From a virus: 32,196 nucleotides of DNA. The first letter of the stretch is position 1; each line of letters opens with the position of its first letter. Positions 12,715 to 22,737 of the stretch are shown piece by piece. Under the pieces are notes generated by a model. The model had not been told where the DNA came from. It did not search any database and worked only from the letters and a program-made list of their open reading frames with translations. The stretch lies in the IMG/VR virus record IMGVR_UViG_3300007770_000053, positions 1 to 32,196 of that record. One strand, given 5' to 3'. The position numbers were made by a program, and so were the translations under genes.

Positions 12715-14767
12715 TTTGCTTGCTGTCTTGTAATATATTTTTTAAGCTTATTCCATAATTCATCAACATAAAATTATCTAATCTTTTTGCCTTTAAATTT
12801 GTTGGGTTTTTTGTAAAATCAATCAACTTATTTGCTATCTTTGGATCAGTAAAAAATTTTTGTAATGCAGTATCACCAAACAGCATCCCACCAACTTTGC
12901 TTATTAATTTTTTAGGAGTATTCATTAATGTACCAAGTTCCCTTATCATTTTAAATGTTTCACTTGCAATCCCAGTCCCAGATGGATTTATAGCAGTGGT
13001 GTTGGCACTAATTTTTTTAGAAAAATCAATAATATTATTAAATTTTTTATAAGACTCTGGTCCTAATAATTTTTCGAGTTGTTTTTTGTCCTGAAGGGTT
13101 TTTTGTGTATTACCTAATTTAGTATAACTAATATTTCCTTTAGAATCATACAATTTAGTAATAAGATCTTCATAATCTTCTATTTTCTTATTGATCATAA
13201 AAGATTTATTAACATCTTCATATATTTTTTTAAAAGCTGGATGTTTGGACCCATAGCTTTCAATATCTTGAGATATTTCCTGCCCCAATGCTTTTAATGC
13301 ACCTTTATCAGCACCACCTTCATTCCCAAATACTGCATTGTTAATTCTTTTTTTATGCTCTAATAATTCATTAATTGTTATTGGTTTCTTTGATTTTACC
13401 CTATCAGAAAATCCTTTTAGCAATGGATGTGCATTACTCATAGGTGCCTTATCCCCAGATATTATATTAGCACGTTCAGCTTCTATTTTATCAATCATTT
13501 TAGCTGAATTCCTAATCCCAGCATGTGGCCGATGTTTAATTGATTTGTTTAAATCATTATATAATTTATTAATTCTAATATCTGTAGATTTTTCTCCTAT
13601 ATTACTAGAAATATTTTTAACTCCCTTACCTATTGCCTTTGATATTTGTTTATCTGATTTTCCTATGGCTGCACCAGTTTTTGGCAAGGCTCCTAATCCA
13701 TCTATTAAAATTTTTTGGAATTTAGAAGGATTATTTAAGGCACGAGCAATTGGTATATCAACATTTAAAATATTTTTTCCACTTTCAATTAAATCAGTAT
13801 CAATATTACTAGATATTGTTTTCTTTATTGAACCTGTGTTTACTTTTCTAAACATTTTTGTAAGCAATGTTCCAATGATTCCAGAAGTTACCCCAGAGGT
13901 GATAGCCCCGACATTATCTTTAATTAATTCATCATAAAGTAATTGTTGAACAGTACCACTAGCAACATCTGCAGGTTTCAAGGAACCACCTAAAGCATTT
14001 GTTACACGATTAATAACTTTTTCATAATTTATACCACTTAAATATTTTGTAGCTTCTTTTATTTCTTTATCACCATAACTTGCTGATTTGGCAATTTTTG
14101 TAGCTAAAGGTTTAGCAATATCTTTAGACATTGATTTAGCTGAATTTTTAATTATTTTTTTGCTCAATAATTTAGCACCACGTTTTCCTAATGTTTTTGC
14201 CAATCCGCCTACCCCACCAGATCCAAGAATACCAATAGCAGCTTCAATCGCTTTCCCCACCCTGCCTGTCTTGTCCGGTGCATCAATTAATTTATTTATT
14301 TTTCTTGCTATTTGTTCGCCAAGATATGGAAATTGATCTGATTTACTATTGGTTGTATAATCTTTAACAGCTAACATTAAATTTGCAATAACTGCAGGTG
14401 TGTCCAGTATTCCAGAAGCACCTCTAATTGCAGAACCTGCAATATTATCTTTTAAATATTTACCAAATTTTTTCATTTTATTTATAATTTTGCTATTCTC
14501 CCCACCATCTTGCAAAATTACATCATCAGAATCTCCAAAACTCATTCCATTTTTTTCTAATTTTCTTTTTATTTCATAAAGTTTATCTATAGATAAATCT
14601 TTACTTAAAGCAGGGTATGTTGCTCCACGATAAACCATGCTTTTTAAAGTTTTATCTTGTTTCATTTTATTTGCTATAGCTTCTAATTCTTCTAAAGATG
14701 TATTCCCATCAACAGGTGGATATTTTGTGCCGTTGTAAATAAATTCCTTACTATTATTATATGGCAT
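12707..14767 (-). CDS. Large ejection/internal virion protein (P22 gp16 position)
   Basis: 686 residues. The N-terminus has two copies of a short motif: FIYNGTKYPPVDGNTSLEELEAI and MVYRGATYPALSKDLSIDKLYEI. A Gly/Ala-rich, weakly hydrophobic region follows (about 110-310, for example GSAIRGASGILDTPAVIANL and IGILGSGGVGGLAKTLGKRGAKLL). The rest is long Lys-rich helices. This is the composition of podovirus ejection proteins that leave the virion with the DNA and cross the envelope. Its place as last large gene after coat, adaptor, hub and two other candidate ejection proteins matches P22 gp16, though I see no sequence signature. AGGATG lies 8 nt before the ATG, within the end of the upstream 57-codon gene. 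Confidence 0.65.
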   Translation of the reverse strand: MPYNNSKEFIYNGTKYPPVDGNTSLEELEAIANKMKQDKTLKSMVYRGATYPALSKDLSIDKLYEIKRKLEKNGMSFGDSDDVILQDGGENSKIINKMKKFGKYLKDNIAGSAIRGASGILDTPAVIANLMLAVKDYTTNSKSDQFPYLGEQIARKINKLIDAPDKTGRVGKAIEAAIGILGSGGVGGLAKTLGKRGAKLLSKKIIKNSAKSMSKDIAKPLATKIAKSASYGDKEIKEATKYLSGINYEKVINRVTNALGGSLKPADVASGTVQQLLYDELIKDNVGAITSGVTSGIIGTLLTKMFRKVNTGSIKKTISSNIDTDLIESGKNILNVDIPIARALNNPSKFQKILIDGLGALPKTGAAIGKSDKQISKAIGKGVKNISSNIGEKSTDIRINKLYNDLNKSIKHRPHAGIRNSAKMIDKIEAERANIISGDKAPMSNAHPLLKGFSDRVKSKKPITINELLEHKKRINNAVFGNEGGADKGALKALGQEISQDIESYGSKHPAFKKIYEDVNKSFMINKKIEDYEDLITKLYDSKGNISYTKLGNTQKTLQDKKQLEKLLGPESYKKFNNIIDFSKKISANTTAINPSGTGIASETFKMIRELGTLMNTPKKLISKVGGMLFGDTALQKFFTDPKIANKLIDFTKNPTNLKAKRLDNFMLMNYGISLKNILQDSKQNE

Positions 14768-14773
14768 TTTAAA

Positions 14774-14947
14774 TCATCCTATTTTTCTGTTTCGCAAATC
14801 TTTCTTCGAGGCTACTGACATTTTCTTTATTTTATTCATGCAGGCTTTACGTTCTTTTGAAAATTCATACGCGCGTTCTCTTATTTTTTTCTCTGCCTCA
14901 AGATCGACTTTTTGTTCTTTTTCAATGCTATCAGTATCATATGGCAT
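14774..14947 (-). CDS. Small charged protein (57 aa) before the large ejection protein
   Basis: The frame starts at the ATG at 14947 and reads MPYDTDSIEKEQKVDLEAEK..., ending in TGA inside the ribosome site of the next gene. It is strongly charged and helical (Lys/Glu-rich) with one Cys, and looks like a short coiled coil. The start block (AGGATGATTTAAAATGCCATAT) is repeated almost exactly at the start of the next gene (14767), so both proteins begin MPY. That duplication and the tight spacing support a real coupled gene. Function unknown. Confidence 0.6.
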   Translation of the reverse strand: MPYDTDSIEKEQKVDLEAEKKIRERAYEFSKERKACMNKIKKMSVASKKDLRNRKIG

Positions 14948-15030
14948 TTTAAATCATCCTATTTTTTTTTAAAAAAAATATTATTGTTTATCAATTTGAT
15001 TATATAAAATATAATTAACAAATTACAAGT

Positions 15031-16062
15031 TTATTTATTTTTTTGTTTTGCTGCAAGCAATTTTTCGACATTTTCAAGATATGCCTGTGCCTGTTCACTC
15101 GAGGCTTCTTGTATATCTGCTTCGTTATCTGGAATTTTATTATCTAATGCTTTATCAGCAACATGTTCTAATTCATCTGCTTCACGGTATGCGTTTACAT
15201 CATAATTTTCTTTAGCATCTATAAAATCTAATCTTTTATCAATTGTTGCAATTTTATGATCTATCTTTTTAGATACATCTTTTACATAATAATCAATATC
15301 TTGTTGTGTTGATTTTGTATTTGGCATTACATCAGTTATAAACTTAAATTCCTTTTCCCCCAGTCCAGACATATTTATCCCAGCACCATGGAATAATTCA
15401 AACATTTCCCTTCTTAACCCATTTATTTTTATTCTATTATCGCTGTTAAACCAACCTCTTACTCTTGGTATTCGATTGAAAGTTACTTTAATTTGCCCAA
15501 ATTGAGCTACAACTGTTTTAGCTTCTATTAATTTTGCACGTATCTCCGTTAAATCAGCCTTAACCTTAACATCAGTTTCTGCTTGCTTAGCCGCCTTATG
15601 TTTCGCATATTCAGCATTTGCATCAATTTTTGATTTTTCTAGATTTTTATACCGATCTAACATATTTTTGCTGCCAAAATGATCTACCACATCAATTAAT
15701 TCCGGGCTCCCATCATCACCTTCTACAAATATTTGACTAAGATTACTTGGATTTATTTTAATAAATTTTATATTTGTTCCAGTATCAGCATTATACCTTC
15801 CTATAATATTTGCAGCTAAACCAGCTTTTTCTTCCATATCTTTTGATTTTATAAAATTAACTATATATGGCATTAGCTGATCCTTTGCAGCTTGAGCATC
15901 AGCCATCTGATGTTCTTTTTCTTGAATATGAATATTTTCCATAGCTAATTCATCTTTCATTTCTGATTGGTAGCCAGACTCATATGTCTTTAAGAGATTT
16001 TTAAATATATTATTATCTTTTAGGTGCTCAGCAACCCCACTCATCATTGATCTAGTTTTCAT
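15031..16062 (-). CDS. Candidate ejection protein (P22 gp20 position)
   Basis: The ATG at 16062 (MKTRSMMSGVAEHLK) is chosen because GGGGGT lies 12 nt upstream; the frame is open to 16128. 343 residues, almost all predicted helix with long Ala/Lys/Glu-rich stretches (KSKIDANAEYAKHKAAKQAETDVKVKADLTEIRAKL). There is no signal or membrane span. It lies between the gp7-like and gp16-like genes, as gp20 does in P22. The role is from position and composition, not from a recognised domain. Confidence 0.55.
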   Translation of the reverse strand: MKTRSMMSGVAEHLKDNNIFKNLLKTYESGYQSEMKDELAMENIHIQEKEHQMADAQAAKDQLMPYIVNFIKSKDMEEKAGLAANIIGRYNADTGTNIKFIKINPSNLSQIFVEGDDGSPELIDVVDHFGSKNMLDRYKNLEKSKIDANAEYAKHKAAKQAETDVKVKADLTEIRAKLIEAKTVVAQFGQIKVTFNRIPRVRGWFNSDNRIKINGLRREMFELFHGAGINMSGLGEKEFKFITDVMPNTKSTQQDIDYYVKDVSKKIDHKIATIDKRLDFIDAKENYDVNAYREADELEHVADKALDNKIPDNEADIQEASSEQAQAYLENVEKLLAAKQKNK

Positions 16063-16177
16063 ATTAATATTTACCCCCACATACACAAATTTCTTTTTTT
16101 TTAAAAAATGGAATCGATAAAAATACAAATTAACATTTTAAAAAATAATAATATCAACAAAATACTAAAACATAAAA

Positions 16178-17092
16178 TTAATACCAATTTCTTTTGCGTT
16201 CCATGCGCCTAGCCTCACGCTCATCATATTCTCTTTCACGTTCCTGCCTATCCAACTTTCTTTCTCTAGATCCAAGCATCTTACTTCCTACACCTGCAGC
16301 CACATCCAGAGCATCAGACAAATAACTTGTTTTTGGATCTTGTCTATTAGCACGCCTACTTTCATTAGCCATAAATCTTTGTGTTTCTAAATCACTGCCG
16401 TCTAGGCGCTGAAGCTCTCTAATATCAGTATAATATCTATGTTTATATTTATTCTGAAGATCAATATCTTGATTTTTTAATCTATTCACATATTCATTTG
16501 CTTTATATGCACCTTCTATGTTCAATCTTTGGTTCCGTTCGTATAAATCAGCCAATAACTGATTTCCACCAGAACTATTGAAATGACCTGATTGGCCTAA
16601 CATGTTTAACAAGTTTCCAGCAGTCTTATTAAAACGCTCGTCTTGTAATTGTTGATTAACTTTTCTAAACGTATCTGTTTTATCTTCTATATTTGCAATT
16701 CTTGCTCGTTTTAAATCCTGTACTAACTCATCATTATCTGGAAATGATAAATTATTAATAATATTCTGATATTGGTGTAACTGATTATGACTTTTTCTTC
16801 CTATATTAGTAAGGCCTTCTAGTGAATTATTTATTAATTCTGTAACCATTTTACTTCTTTTTAACGATTTTTCATCGGTCAAATGTCCAGTCCTAACATG
16901 TCTTTTGCCATCTTTATCAGTATAAACTTCTCGTTTAAGACCCAGATTATCATTTACATATGAATTAAATTGATCATTATTAGAACTATTTCCATATGCA
17001 TTTCTATACCAAGCACTAAATAATTTTATGGCTCCAACTGCACCTTGTGCTGCCAATGATGTAAGTAACGGATCAACCATTGCTTTGTTCAC
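16178..17092 (-). CDS. Candidate ejection protein (P22 gp7 position)
   Basis: 304 residues from a GTG at 17092, or 300 from the ATG at 17080 (MVDPLLTSLAAQGAVGAIKLF), which overlaps the upstream gene by only 8 nt and may be the true start. The N-terminus is a small hydrophobic Ala/Gly helix. The rest is Gln/Asn/Arg-rich helix with repeats of QNI/RNQ type. The last 40 residues are extremely basic and acidic (RERKLDRQEREREYDEREARR). The opening (two small hydrophobic turns before a polar body) is common in short podovirus internal proteins. The assignment rests on gene order. Confidence 0.55.
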   Translation of the reverse strand: MNKAMVDPLLTSLAAQGAVGAIKLFSAWYRNAYGNSSNNDQFNSYVNDNLGLKREVYTDKDGKRHVRTGHLTDEKSLKRSKMVTELINNSLEGLTNIGRKSHNQLHQYQNIINNLSFPDNDELVQDLKRARIANIEDKTDTFRKVNQQLQDERFNKTAGNLLNMLGQSGHFNSSGGNQLLADLYERNQRLNIEGAYKANEYVNRLKNQDIDLQNKYKHRYYTDIRELQRLDGSDLETQRFMANESRRANRQDPKTSYLSDALDVAAGVGSKMLGSRERKLDRQEREREYDEREARRMERKRNWY

Positions 17093-18077
17093 GATAAATG
17101 TTAAAGTCCAGAACCAAATTAGGAAACCCTATATATGTCACATATTTCAAAGCATCTATTGTATCTGGAAAATATGTTGAATAAATATAAATTTCTTTCC
17201 CTAACGAAAGAAATGAATCATATATTGCCGTTGACTCCTTACTCCCCACCACAGTCACCTCTTCTACTCTATTAATAAACCAATTAATTTTGCTAATATT
17301 TATTTTGATACTTTTCATATCAACAAAATCTGTGTTTGCCTCTAAAACCATAGCATAATTCTTAAACACTTCCCTACCATCAATTGTTATCGAACCACCC
17401 GCATCGAGGAGAGTTTTCCTTTTTGAAATGGTAGGGTAGAGAAATTTTTTATTCAGAAGGCCTTCTATCATCCCTTCTATTTTAAAAGACTTTAATGTAA
17501 AGTAGTCGTTTTCCAATAATGCTCCATTTTTTATTTTAATAGAACCAACAGCTTTTATTTTCCCAAGAACTTTTAGTTCTATTGATTTCAAACAATCTTC
17601 CGACAAAGCCTTATATTCTAGAGATCCTCCTTTAATTTTGCTGCCTTGAATACCATCAGCTATTTTAGCATCAGTGACATTACTATTTAATATTTTGTCT
17701 GTTATTACACTGTTGTTTGCTAATTTTTTACTATCTATAGCCCCCGGCTCAATAGTCATTGCATCCTTGTCTATCAGCTCGGCCGCTTTAGTAGCTATAT
17801 CTCCAATTGGTTTAATTTCAATAGTCTTTTTGATTTGATCTGATTTTAAAACAAGAACCCCATCTTTAGATTCTTCTAAAAAAGAAAGCAACAATGATTC
17901 ACCAGAAAGTTTAACAAAATCATGTAGATCATTTAATGAACTTATAATGTAATTAATATCACCATCCAACATATCAGCTGTAACTGGCAATTGCATCCTA
18001 GTCAATGATTCAAATTTGTCATAATTGAAAACATTGCTACCCTTCCATGATCCTTCGGGACGTTTGTAAAAAATCAT
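17073..18077 (-). CDS. Tail fibre or needle-like protein
   Basis: 334 residues. The central part (about 100-165) contains short repeats of the form I-D-S-K-K-L-A, V-I-T-D-K-I-L, V-T-D-A-K-I-A and S-K-I-K-G-G. They resemble the I-x-x-x-K-[IL]-x-x-G-x-[IV] repeats of trimeric phage fibres. The N-terminus (FESLTRMQLPVTADMLDGDINYIISSLNDL) could be the virion-binding part and the C-terminus (about 230-334) a compact domain. It follows the gp10-like hub gene, the place of the gp26 needle in P22. A receptor-binding or needle role is inferred. Confidence 0.6.
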   Translation of the reverse strand: MIFYKRPEGSWKGSNVFNYDKFESLTRMQLPVTADMLDGDINYIISSLNDLHDFVKLSGESLLLSFLEESKDGVLVLKSDQIKKTIEIKPIGDIATKAAELIDKDAMTIEPGAIDSKKLANNSVITDKILNSNVTDAKIADGIQGSKIKGGSLEYKALSEDCLKSIELKVLGKIKAVGSIKIKNGALLENDYFTLKSFKIEGMIEGLLNKKFLYPTISKRKTLLDAGGSITIDGREVFKNYAMVLEANTDFVDMKSIKINISKINWFINRVEEVTVVGSKESTAIYDSFLSLGKEIYIYSTYFPDTIDALKYVTYIGFPNLVLDFNIYREQSNG

Positions 18078-18081
18078 TTTA

Positions 18082-20088
18082 TTAATATCCTAATAGCTTA
18101 ATGCCTTCAATTTTAAAATCACTATCAATTATATCACCAGATATCATAACAGTAAAGTCTAAAAGAGATAATCTTATTCTATATAATGAAATAGATGTAT
18201 GTTTATTATCTAATGGGAAATGGAGCCCATTATCATTATGCCATATATTTAGCACCCTAGATCCCATCACATCTCCTTTGTCAACAGGAATAATATCTAT
18301 GATATTATTTTCTTTAGTAATATCTTTAGAGATAAACATTTGAATTTTATTAAATCGTTTTAAATGAAAAGCATAATTATACTTCAAAACAGGATTCACC
18401 CATTTAACAACAAGTGGATTGTTTAATTTAATTGCTTTTGTTTTCCAATATATTTTAATAGGATCCCCATTATCAGTATATTTTTTGTTATTAAATAAAC
18501 CATTATACATATATACATTATTCTTATTGACAAAAAATAACTTAGTATCATCAGAAAAAAAAGAATTAGAAAACTGAAATAATCCAGTAAACGCAGACCA
18601 TAAATTTAACATTTTATTACTAATTGATGTAATAAACAATGGACTATTGCCAAGTTTAAACCCAAATAAATCTTCAGACAAACATATCACAGAACTACAC
18701 GTTTTTCTATTATTTGAACTGTTAACATATTTTAATGTGTAATATCTCATTAATTCTTTTATTCCATGTTCTTCACTCCAAAAAATATCACCACTTTGAT
18801 TAGAAGATTTACTCAACCTTTCAATTCCATTAATACTTACAAATACAATATCATTTGGTAATTTTGCCAATAATCGAGAATCGAATAACCCGATATCAAT
18901 ATTGTTATTCCACCTAAAATTTACGGGATCATTAGGGTTAAACCCGCTCCATATCTGTATATGCTTCCCACAAAAAAATAGAATTTTATTACCAAAAGCA
19001 ACAATAGATTGCAAAAAATCATATTTATTATAATTAAAGGATAAATCTATATAACATAGACCACCTGCAGGCAACGACCACATTAAATCATTATTTGGTA
19101 GCAGTGTAAAATATATAGTCATATTTGCTTCATGGGCTATAAACCCAAAGATCCTATTTTTACACAAAAATATATGGCTTAACTTAGGAGCTTTCCCCCG
19201 CAAAAAAAATATCTTTTCAAAAGAAACTTGCATTTGCAATGTAGAAAGCTGCTTTGGGTCTTTTGGACGAATTATAAGACTTAAATAATCAGCCATTTTT
19301 GTATCATATATAGTTCCATTATAATAAGTTTTTTTTCTTCTATTATCTTTAAGACGTATTCTTGTTCCAGGCCTCAATACTAAATTAAGGTCATGAAGGT
19401 TATTTGCTAATATGCTTACAGCAAAATACTTTGCTGGAGAAATATCAGCTGGTAGGGCAACTCCATTAATTTTGGTAACCCCTTCGCACAGAATAAAAAC
19501 ATTAAATAATACTTTTATTTTTTTACCATCCCAATATATCATTGGCCCCAAACCATTGGCTAAAATCAAATGATTTTTTGTATTTACATAGGTGAAACAA
19601 TCAAATGTTGGAATAACAAGCTTCTCAGTCTTGTCCTCATCCGTTTTTTCTTCACCATCTCTAGCTATAATTTCACTATTTATATAAGATAAGATCTGGC
19701 CCTCATATGTGTAATACCCAGTATATGGAGAGTTTATAATCTTATTGTCTATTTTTAATTGATTTGTTCCTTCAACCGATTGAACTTTATATTGGACAAT
19801 AGACTCATCATTATACAATGAAGTATATACTGTTTTTGAATTTTTCGATAATTCAGGTAATTGTTTTAATTCAATAGGTTTTTTTTCTGCTACATGCAAT
19901 ATATCTTGAGTAATTCCTCCTGCTTTAAATTTAAATAATCTTAATATTTTGTATTTCTTCCCCAATGTACCAATAATTGACACTCCACCTCGCACACCAA
20001 TACCATCATCTCTTGCAACCATATTTTCTAAATATTTTATGTTCACAGAATCTTTTGGATTTATCCTACCATTGCAATCAATGGACAT
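18082..20088 (-). CDS. P22 gp10-like tail hub / packaged-DNA stabilisation protein
   Basis: 668 residues from the ATG at 20088, 4 nt after the upstream stop; a TTG at 20106 is the alternative. The region about residues 295-420 carries the family pattern. KNRIFGFIAHEANMTIYFTLLPN is followed by YDFLQSIVAFGNKILFFCGKHIQIWSG and FDSRLLAKLPNDIVFVSINGIERL. These are beta-propeller-like strands seen in P22 gp10-type proteins that plug the portal complex and hold the tail. The body is beta-rich throughout. Gene order (after the gp4-like adaptor, before the needle-like gene) agrees. It is longer than P22 gp10 (472 residues), with extra strands at both ends. Confidence 0.75.
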   Translation of the reverse strand: MSIDCNGRINPKDSVNIKYLENMVARDDGIGVRGGVSIIGTLGKKYKILRLFKFKAGGITQDILHVAEKKPIELKQLPELSKNSKTVYTSLYNDESIVQYKVQSVEGTNQLKIDNKIINSPYTGYYTYEGQILSYINSEIIARDGEEKTDEDKTEKLVIPTFDCFTYVNTKNHLILANGLGPMIYWDGKKIKVLFNVFILCEGVTKINGVALPADISPAKYFAVSILANNLHDLNLVLRPGTRIRLKDNRRKKTYYNGTIYDTKMADYLSLIIRPKDPKQLSTLQMQVSFEKIFFLRGKAPKLSHIFLCKNRIFGFIAHEANMTIYFTLLPNNDLMWSLPAGGLCYIDLSFNYNKYDFLQSIVAFGNKILFFCGKHIQIWSGFNPNDPVNFRWNNNIDIGLFDSRLLAKLPNDIVFVSINGIERLSKSSNQSGDIFWSEEHGIKELMRYYTLKYVNSSNNRKTCSSVICLSEDLFGFKLGNSPLFITSISNKMLNLWSAFTGLFQFSNSFFSDDTKLFFVNKNNVYMYNGLFNNKKYTDNGDPIKIYWKTKAIKLNNPLVVKWVNPVLKYNYAFHLKRFNKIQMFISKDITKENNIIDIIPVDKGDVMGSRVLNIWHNDNGLHFPLDNKHTSISLYRIRLSLLDFTVMISGDIIDSDFKIEGIKLLGY

Positions 20089-20092
20089 TTCC

Positions 20093-20704
20093 TTAAAGTG
20101 TAACAACAGAAGATCTTATTTTGTTAACTACTTCACTTCCTTGTGATAAATACATGATTAATGATTTAAAACTAGATGTCCAAGATTTAGAATAGTAGCC
20201 AATTAATGTTGGATCATTAACATTGGTATCATGAAGTAATATTTGAAATACCAACCCATCCAATAATGTTTTATGAAATGCTGGTGGATATGGTATATCT
20301 ATTGATTCAGTGTTTATAGTAAAAGGGGTAGGTTCTGCTATATATAAAATTGTTATTGAACTATCTTGCTTTGAAGAAACATTAATTCTTCTATTTGCTA
20401 AAAACCAATGATCATTTGTTGATCCAGGACTAATATGTTTTTTTTCCATCCCATATACAGTACTCACTCTAGGAATAATTCTATTATTGCTCAACACAGC
20501 AATTATTTTAAAAAAACTTTCGCCCATATTTTCCAATGTTCTTGATTCAATATTCAAAAACCAATTATACATTGCAGTTTCAGAATATATATAAAAATGA
20601 ACCATATTTAAAAAAGTTAAATACACATCATCCACAGGTGGTTTTATATCAACCCCATCAAAGGCACGTAATTTTGCTAATTTTATTATATCGCTAACAT
20701 CCAT
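20093..20704 (-). CDS. Head-tail adaptor (P22 gp4-like position)
   Basis: 203 residues. The N-terminus (MDVSDIIKLAKLRAFDGVDIKPPVDDVYLTFLN) is a helical start like those of podovirus head-completion adaptors that bind under the portal. The body is mixed alpha/beta and ends in a helix (KSLIMYLSQGSEVVNK). It lies between the coat gene and the gp10-like hub, the gp4 position. The match is by layout and N-terminal pattern rather than by a definite motif. Confidence 0.6.
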   Translation of the reverse strand: MDVSDIIKLAKLRAFDGVDIKPPVDDVYLTFLNMVHFYIYSETAMYNWFLNIESRTLENMGESFFKIIAVLSNNRIIPRVSTVYGMEKKHISPGSTNDHWFLANRRINVSSKQDSSITILYIAEPTPFTINTESIDIPYPPAFHKTLLDGLVFQILLHDTNVNDPTLIGYYSKSWTSSFKSLIMYLSQGSEVVNKIRSSVVTL

Positions 20705-20786
20705 AAATTTTATGCCCTAAACTTTATATAATATCTTGTAGCTATCATCATTTATTTATATTTCAATATTTGATTGTTTGTTTTAT

Positions 20787-21956
20787 CTATTCAAGCTTAA
20801 ATATAACCTGAACTACTCCTACTGGCATTCTTACAGGAATATCTTTGCCGTCTACTTGTGTTGCTGCTGTTTTGTTTTTATCATTATATTTCATGCCATG
20901 AAAAACAGCGTTCCTAGCAATAGCTTCTACTCCACGACATTCTAACAGGGCAGTGCCCCTTATTGTGCCGTATTCTGTGACTTGCTTAACTATCATCGGG
21001 TCTCTAGTCCATGCTAGAGCCGCACCTTGACCACCAAGTATAACTGCACGGCTTATCTTACTACTGGTATAATCATAAAGGTCCAATTCTGGAACTAAAT
21101 AAATGCCAATTCCATTTATCATCCCCTTATATCTAGCACCAGCTATATTATTAATTGAACCAGGTGTAGGGGAAAAAAAATGTTTATTAAATAAATCAAA
21201 AGCAGAAAGTTTTAAATATGCTTCCATCCCTATCAGCAAACTATATTCTTCAACTAGCCAAGAATCTCTCCTGTAGAATCTGATTGGCATTACAGGAAGA
21301 TTTTTAGGTGTTGCGTTTTCGTAGTAGTCTATGTCGGCATCTCCCGACTTGACAATTGCTTCAACAACTCCAGATGATAATTTATAATGCAAATCCAATA
21401 ATGGGTTAAATGTTGCTATATTGGGTTCAGCCAAGTCAACATTCAAATATCTAGGAAAAACATCGCCCTTTTCCGTCCCTACAAACTTATGAGTGTATGC
21501 TGCATCTCCAGTTAATTTTGCTTTGGGGAGAATGTTTTCTGAAAGTGCTTTTAAAATATCTCTATCCAAATTTCTTCTAGCTTGATCCATCAGAACTTCT
21601 TCAGGAGATATTCCTGCCAGAATAGGCATTTCATCACCTACAATTGGAAATCCTTTTTCGACAACAGCTATTTTGGAATCTTCAGTCCCAATGAATGCAT
21701 ATTCTGCACTTAATTCATTTTCATGTCCTGTTATTGCTTCATTAAGTGTCATACTTTGGGATTCAAAGGTATTAAATAATGTAATTTTAACACCACCTCC
21801 AGAATGTTTTGGAACTCTCATGACACAAATAGCAGAATTTGGAGATTTCCCATAAAATGGAGAAAATTTAGTTTCTGGTATATATTGTTTAAAAATATTA
21901 GGAGAAAAAACCCCTTCTGTTTTTATGTTCTTATAAATTAATTCTTTATTTGCCAT
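20787..21956 (-). CDS. Major capsid protein (N4-gp56/DUF4043-like)
   Basis: 389 residues, the main shell subunit. Characteristic stretches are MTLNEAITGHENELS (residues about 72-86), MPIRFYRRDSWLVEEYSLLIGMEAYLKL (about 225-252), GIGIYLVPEL and SRAVILGGQGAALAWTRDP (about 309-327). The spacing of these is typical of the HK97-fold coat proteins of the N4-gp56/DUF4043 group. There is no N-terminal protease-processed extension. The gene directly upstream encodes a likely scaffold, and AAGG lies 11 nt before the ATG. Confidence 0.8.
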   Translation of the reverse strand: MANKELIYKNIKTEGVFSPNIFKQYIPETKFSPFYGKSPNSAICVMRVPKHSGGGVKITLFNTFESQSMTLNEAITGHENELSAEYAFIGTEDSKIAVVEKGFPIVGDEMPILAGISPEEVLMDQARRNLDRDILKALSENILPKAKLTGDAAYTHKFVGTEKGDVFPRYLNVDLAEPNIATFNPLLDLHYKLSSGVVEAIVKSGDADIDYYENATPKNLPVMPIRFYRRDSWLVEEYSLLIGMEAYLKLSAFDLFNKHFFSPTPGSINNIAGARYKGMINGIGIYLVPELDLYDYTSSKISRAVILGGQGAALAWTRDPMIVKQVTEYGTIRGTALLECRGVEAIARNAVFHGMKYNDKNKTAATQVDGKDIPVRMPVGVVQVIFKLE

Positions 21957-21986
21957 ATATATAATTTACCTTAAAAAATATTGTTA

Positions 21987-22646
21987 TTACCTTTCATTTC
22001 TTGCTTCCAATATAGCACTAAAAATAGGATCTTTTTCGCTATTTGTTGAATTTTCATTAGTTGGATTATCATCTATCTTATATCCACTACCTATTTCAAC
22101 ATCTTTTATTTTTTGTTGTGCTTGAGAGAGTTTAGTTTCAGTTTCTTTTAGTTGCCTTTCTAACTCTTTATTTTCTTTAATCCCATCAAGAACATCTATG
22201 TTCTGCTCATTTTGATTAACTTTATCATCAATTTTACTTATTTTTATTAATTGTTTTATCCTATCACGTTTAATGTCTTCCGAGTAAGAACCATCCAATA
22301 AGCCATTATTCCTTACTAAATGATTTATTATTTTTCTTTTAAAAGAATGTCTGGAATCTATTAACCCATGATCTTTCATGCTATCAATATCACCATTTAA
22401 ATTATCAAAAATTTTATTTTTTTTAACACTAGATGGGTTTAACCTATCTTCATCCATAAATTTATTTAATTTAGTAATTTCATCTTTTGAAAAAGCTCCA
22501 TCATCTATTAAAACATCAATGTATTTATACAAATTACTTTTTGTCTTTGTCTCAACTCCAATTAATTCGGCAAGTTTTAATTCTATTTGCGCTTTTTCCT
22601 TATCACTAAGCAATCCATTATTTGCATCATTATTACGTTTTTTCAT
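21987..22646 (-). CDS. Putative scaffolding protein
   Basis: 219 residues, highly charged and almost entirely helical, with a coiled coil at about 150-185 (ENKELERQLKETETKLSQAQQKIKDVE). It has short Lys/Asp-rich repeats such as LLDGSYSEDIKR and GAFSKDEITKL. Such composition and the position immediately before the coat gene are typical of phage scaffolds that guide shell assembly and then leave. AAAGG lies 6 nt before the ATG. It is the first gene of the long virion operon, which starts at the promoter at 22738-22765. Confidence 0.7.
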   Translation of the reverse strand: MKKRNNDANNGLLSDKEKAQIELKLAELIGVETKTKSNLYKYIDVLIDDGAFSKDEITKLNKFMDEDRLNPSSVKKNKIFDNLNGDIDSMKDHGLIDSRHSFKRKIINHLVRNNGLLDGSYSEDIKRDRIKQLIKISKIDDKVNQNEQNIDVLDGIKENKELERQLKETETKLSQAQQKIKDVEIGSGYKIDDNPTNENSTNSEKDPIFSAILEARNER

Positions 22647-22680
22647 AAAAGCCTTTACTCACTGATATAACTTATAATAT

Positions 22681-22710
22681 ATAAATAAACATAGTATTAT
22701 GTTCATTTAT
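22681..22710. promoter_or_regulatory. Inverted repeat in the leader of the virion operon
   Basis: ATAAATAAACATA and TATGTTCATTTAT are 13-bp arms with one mismatch around GTAT. A related half site, AATGTTTATT, occurs at 22729-22738 beside the -10 box. This may be an operator or an RNA hairpin in the minus-strand leader. Confidence 0.5.
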
Positions 22711-22737
22711 ATAATATAAATTAATATAATGTTTATT

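Noticed and set aside
13338-13937. Plus-strand frame of 199 residues
   Set aside because: It is antisense to the large ejection protein, has no ribosome site and reads as an artefact of Lys/Asn-rich codons.
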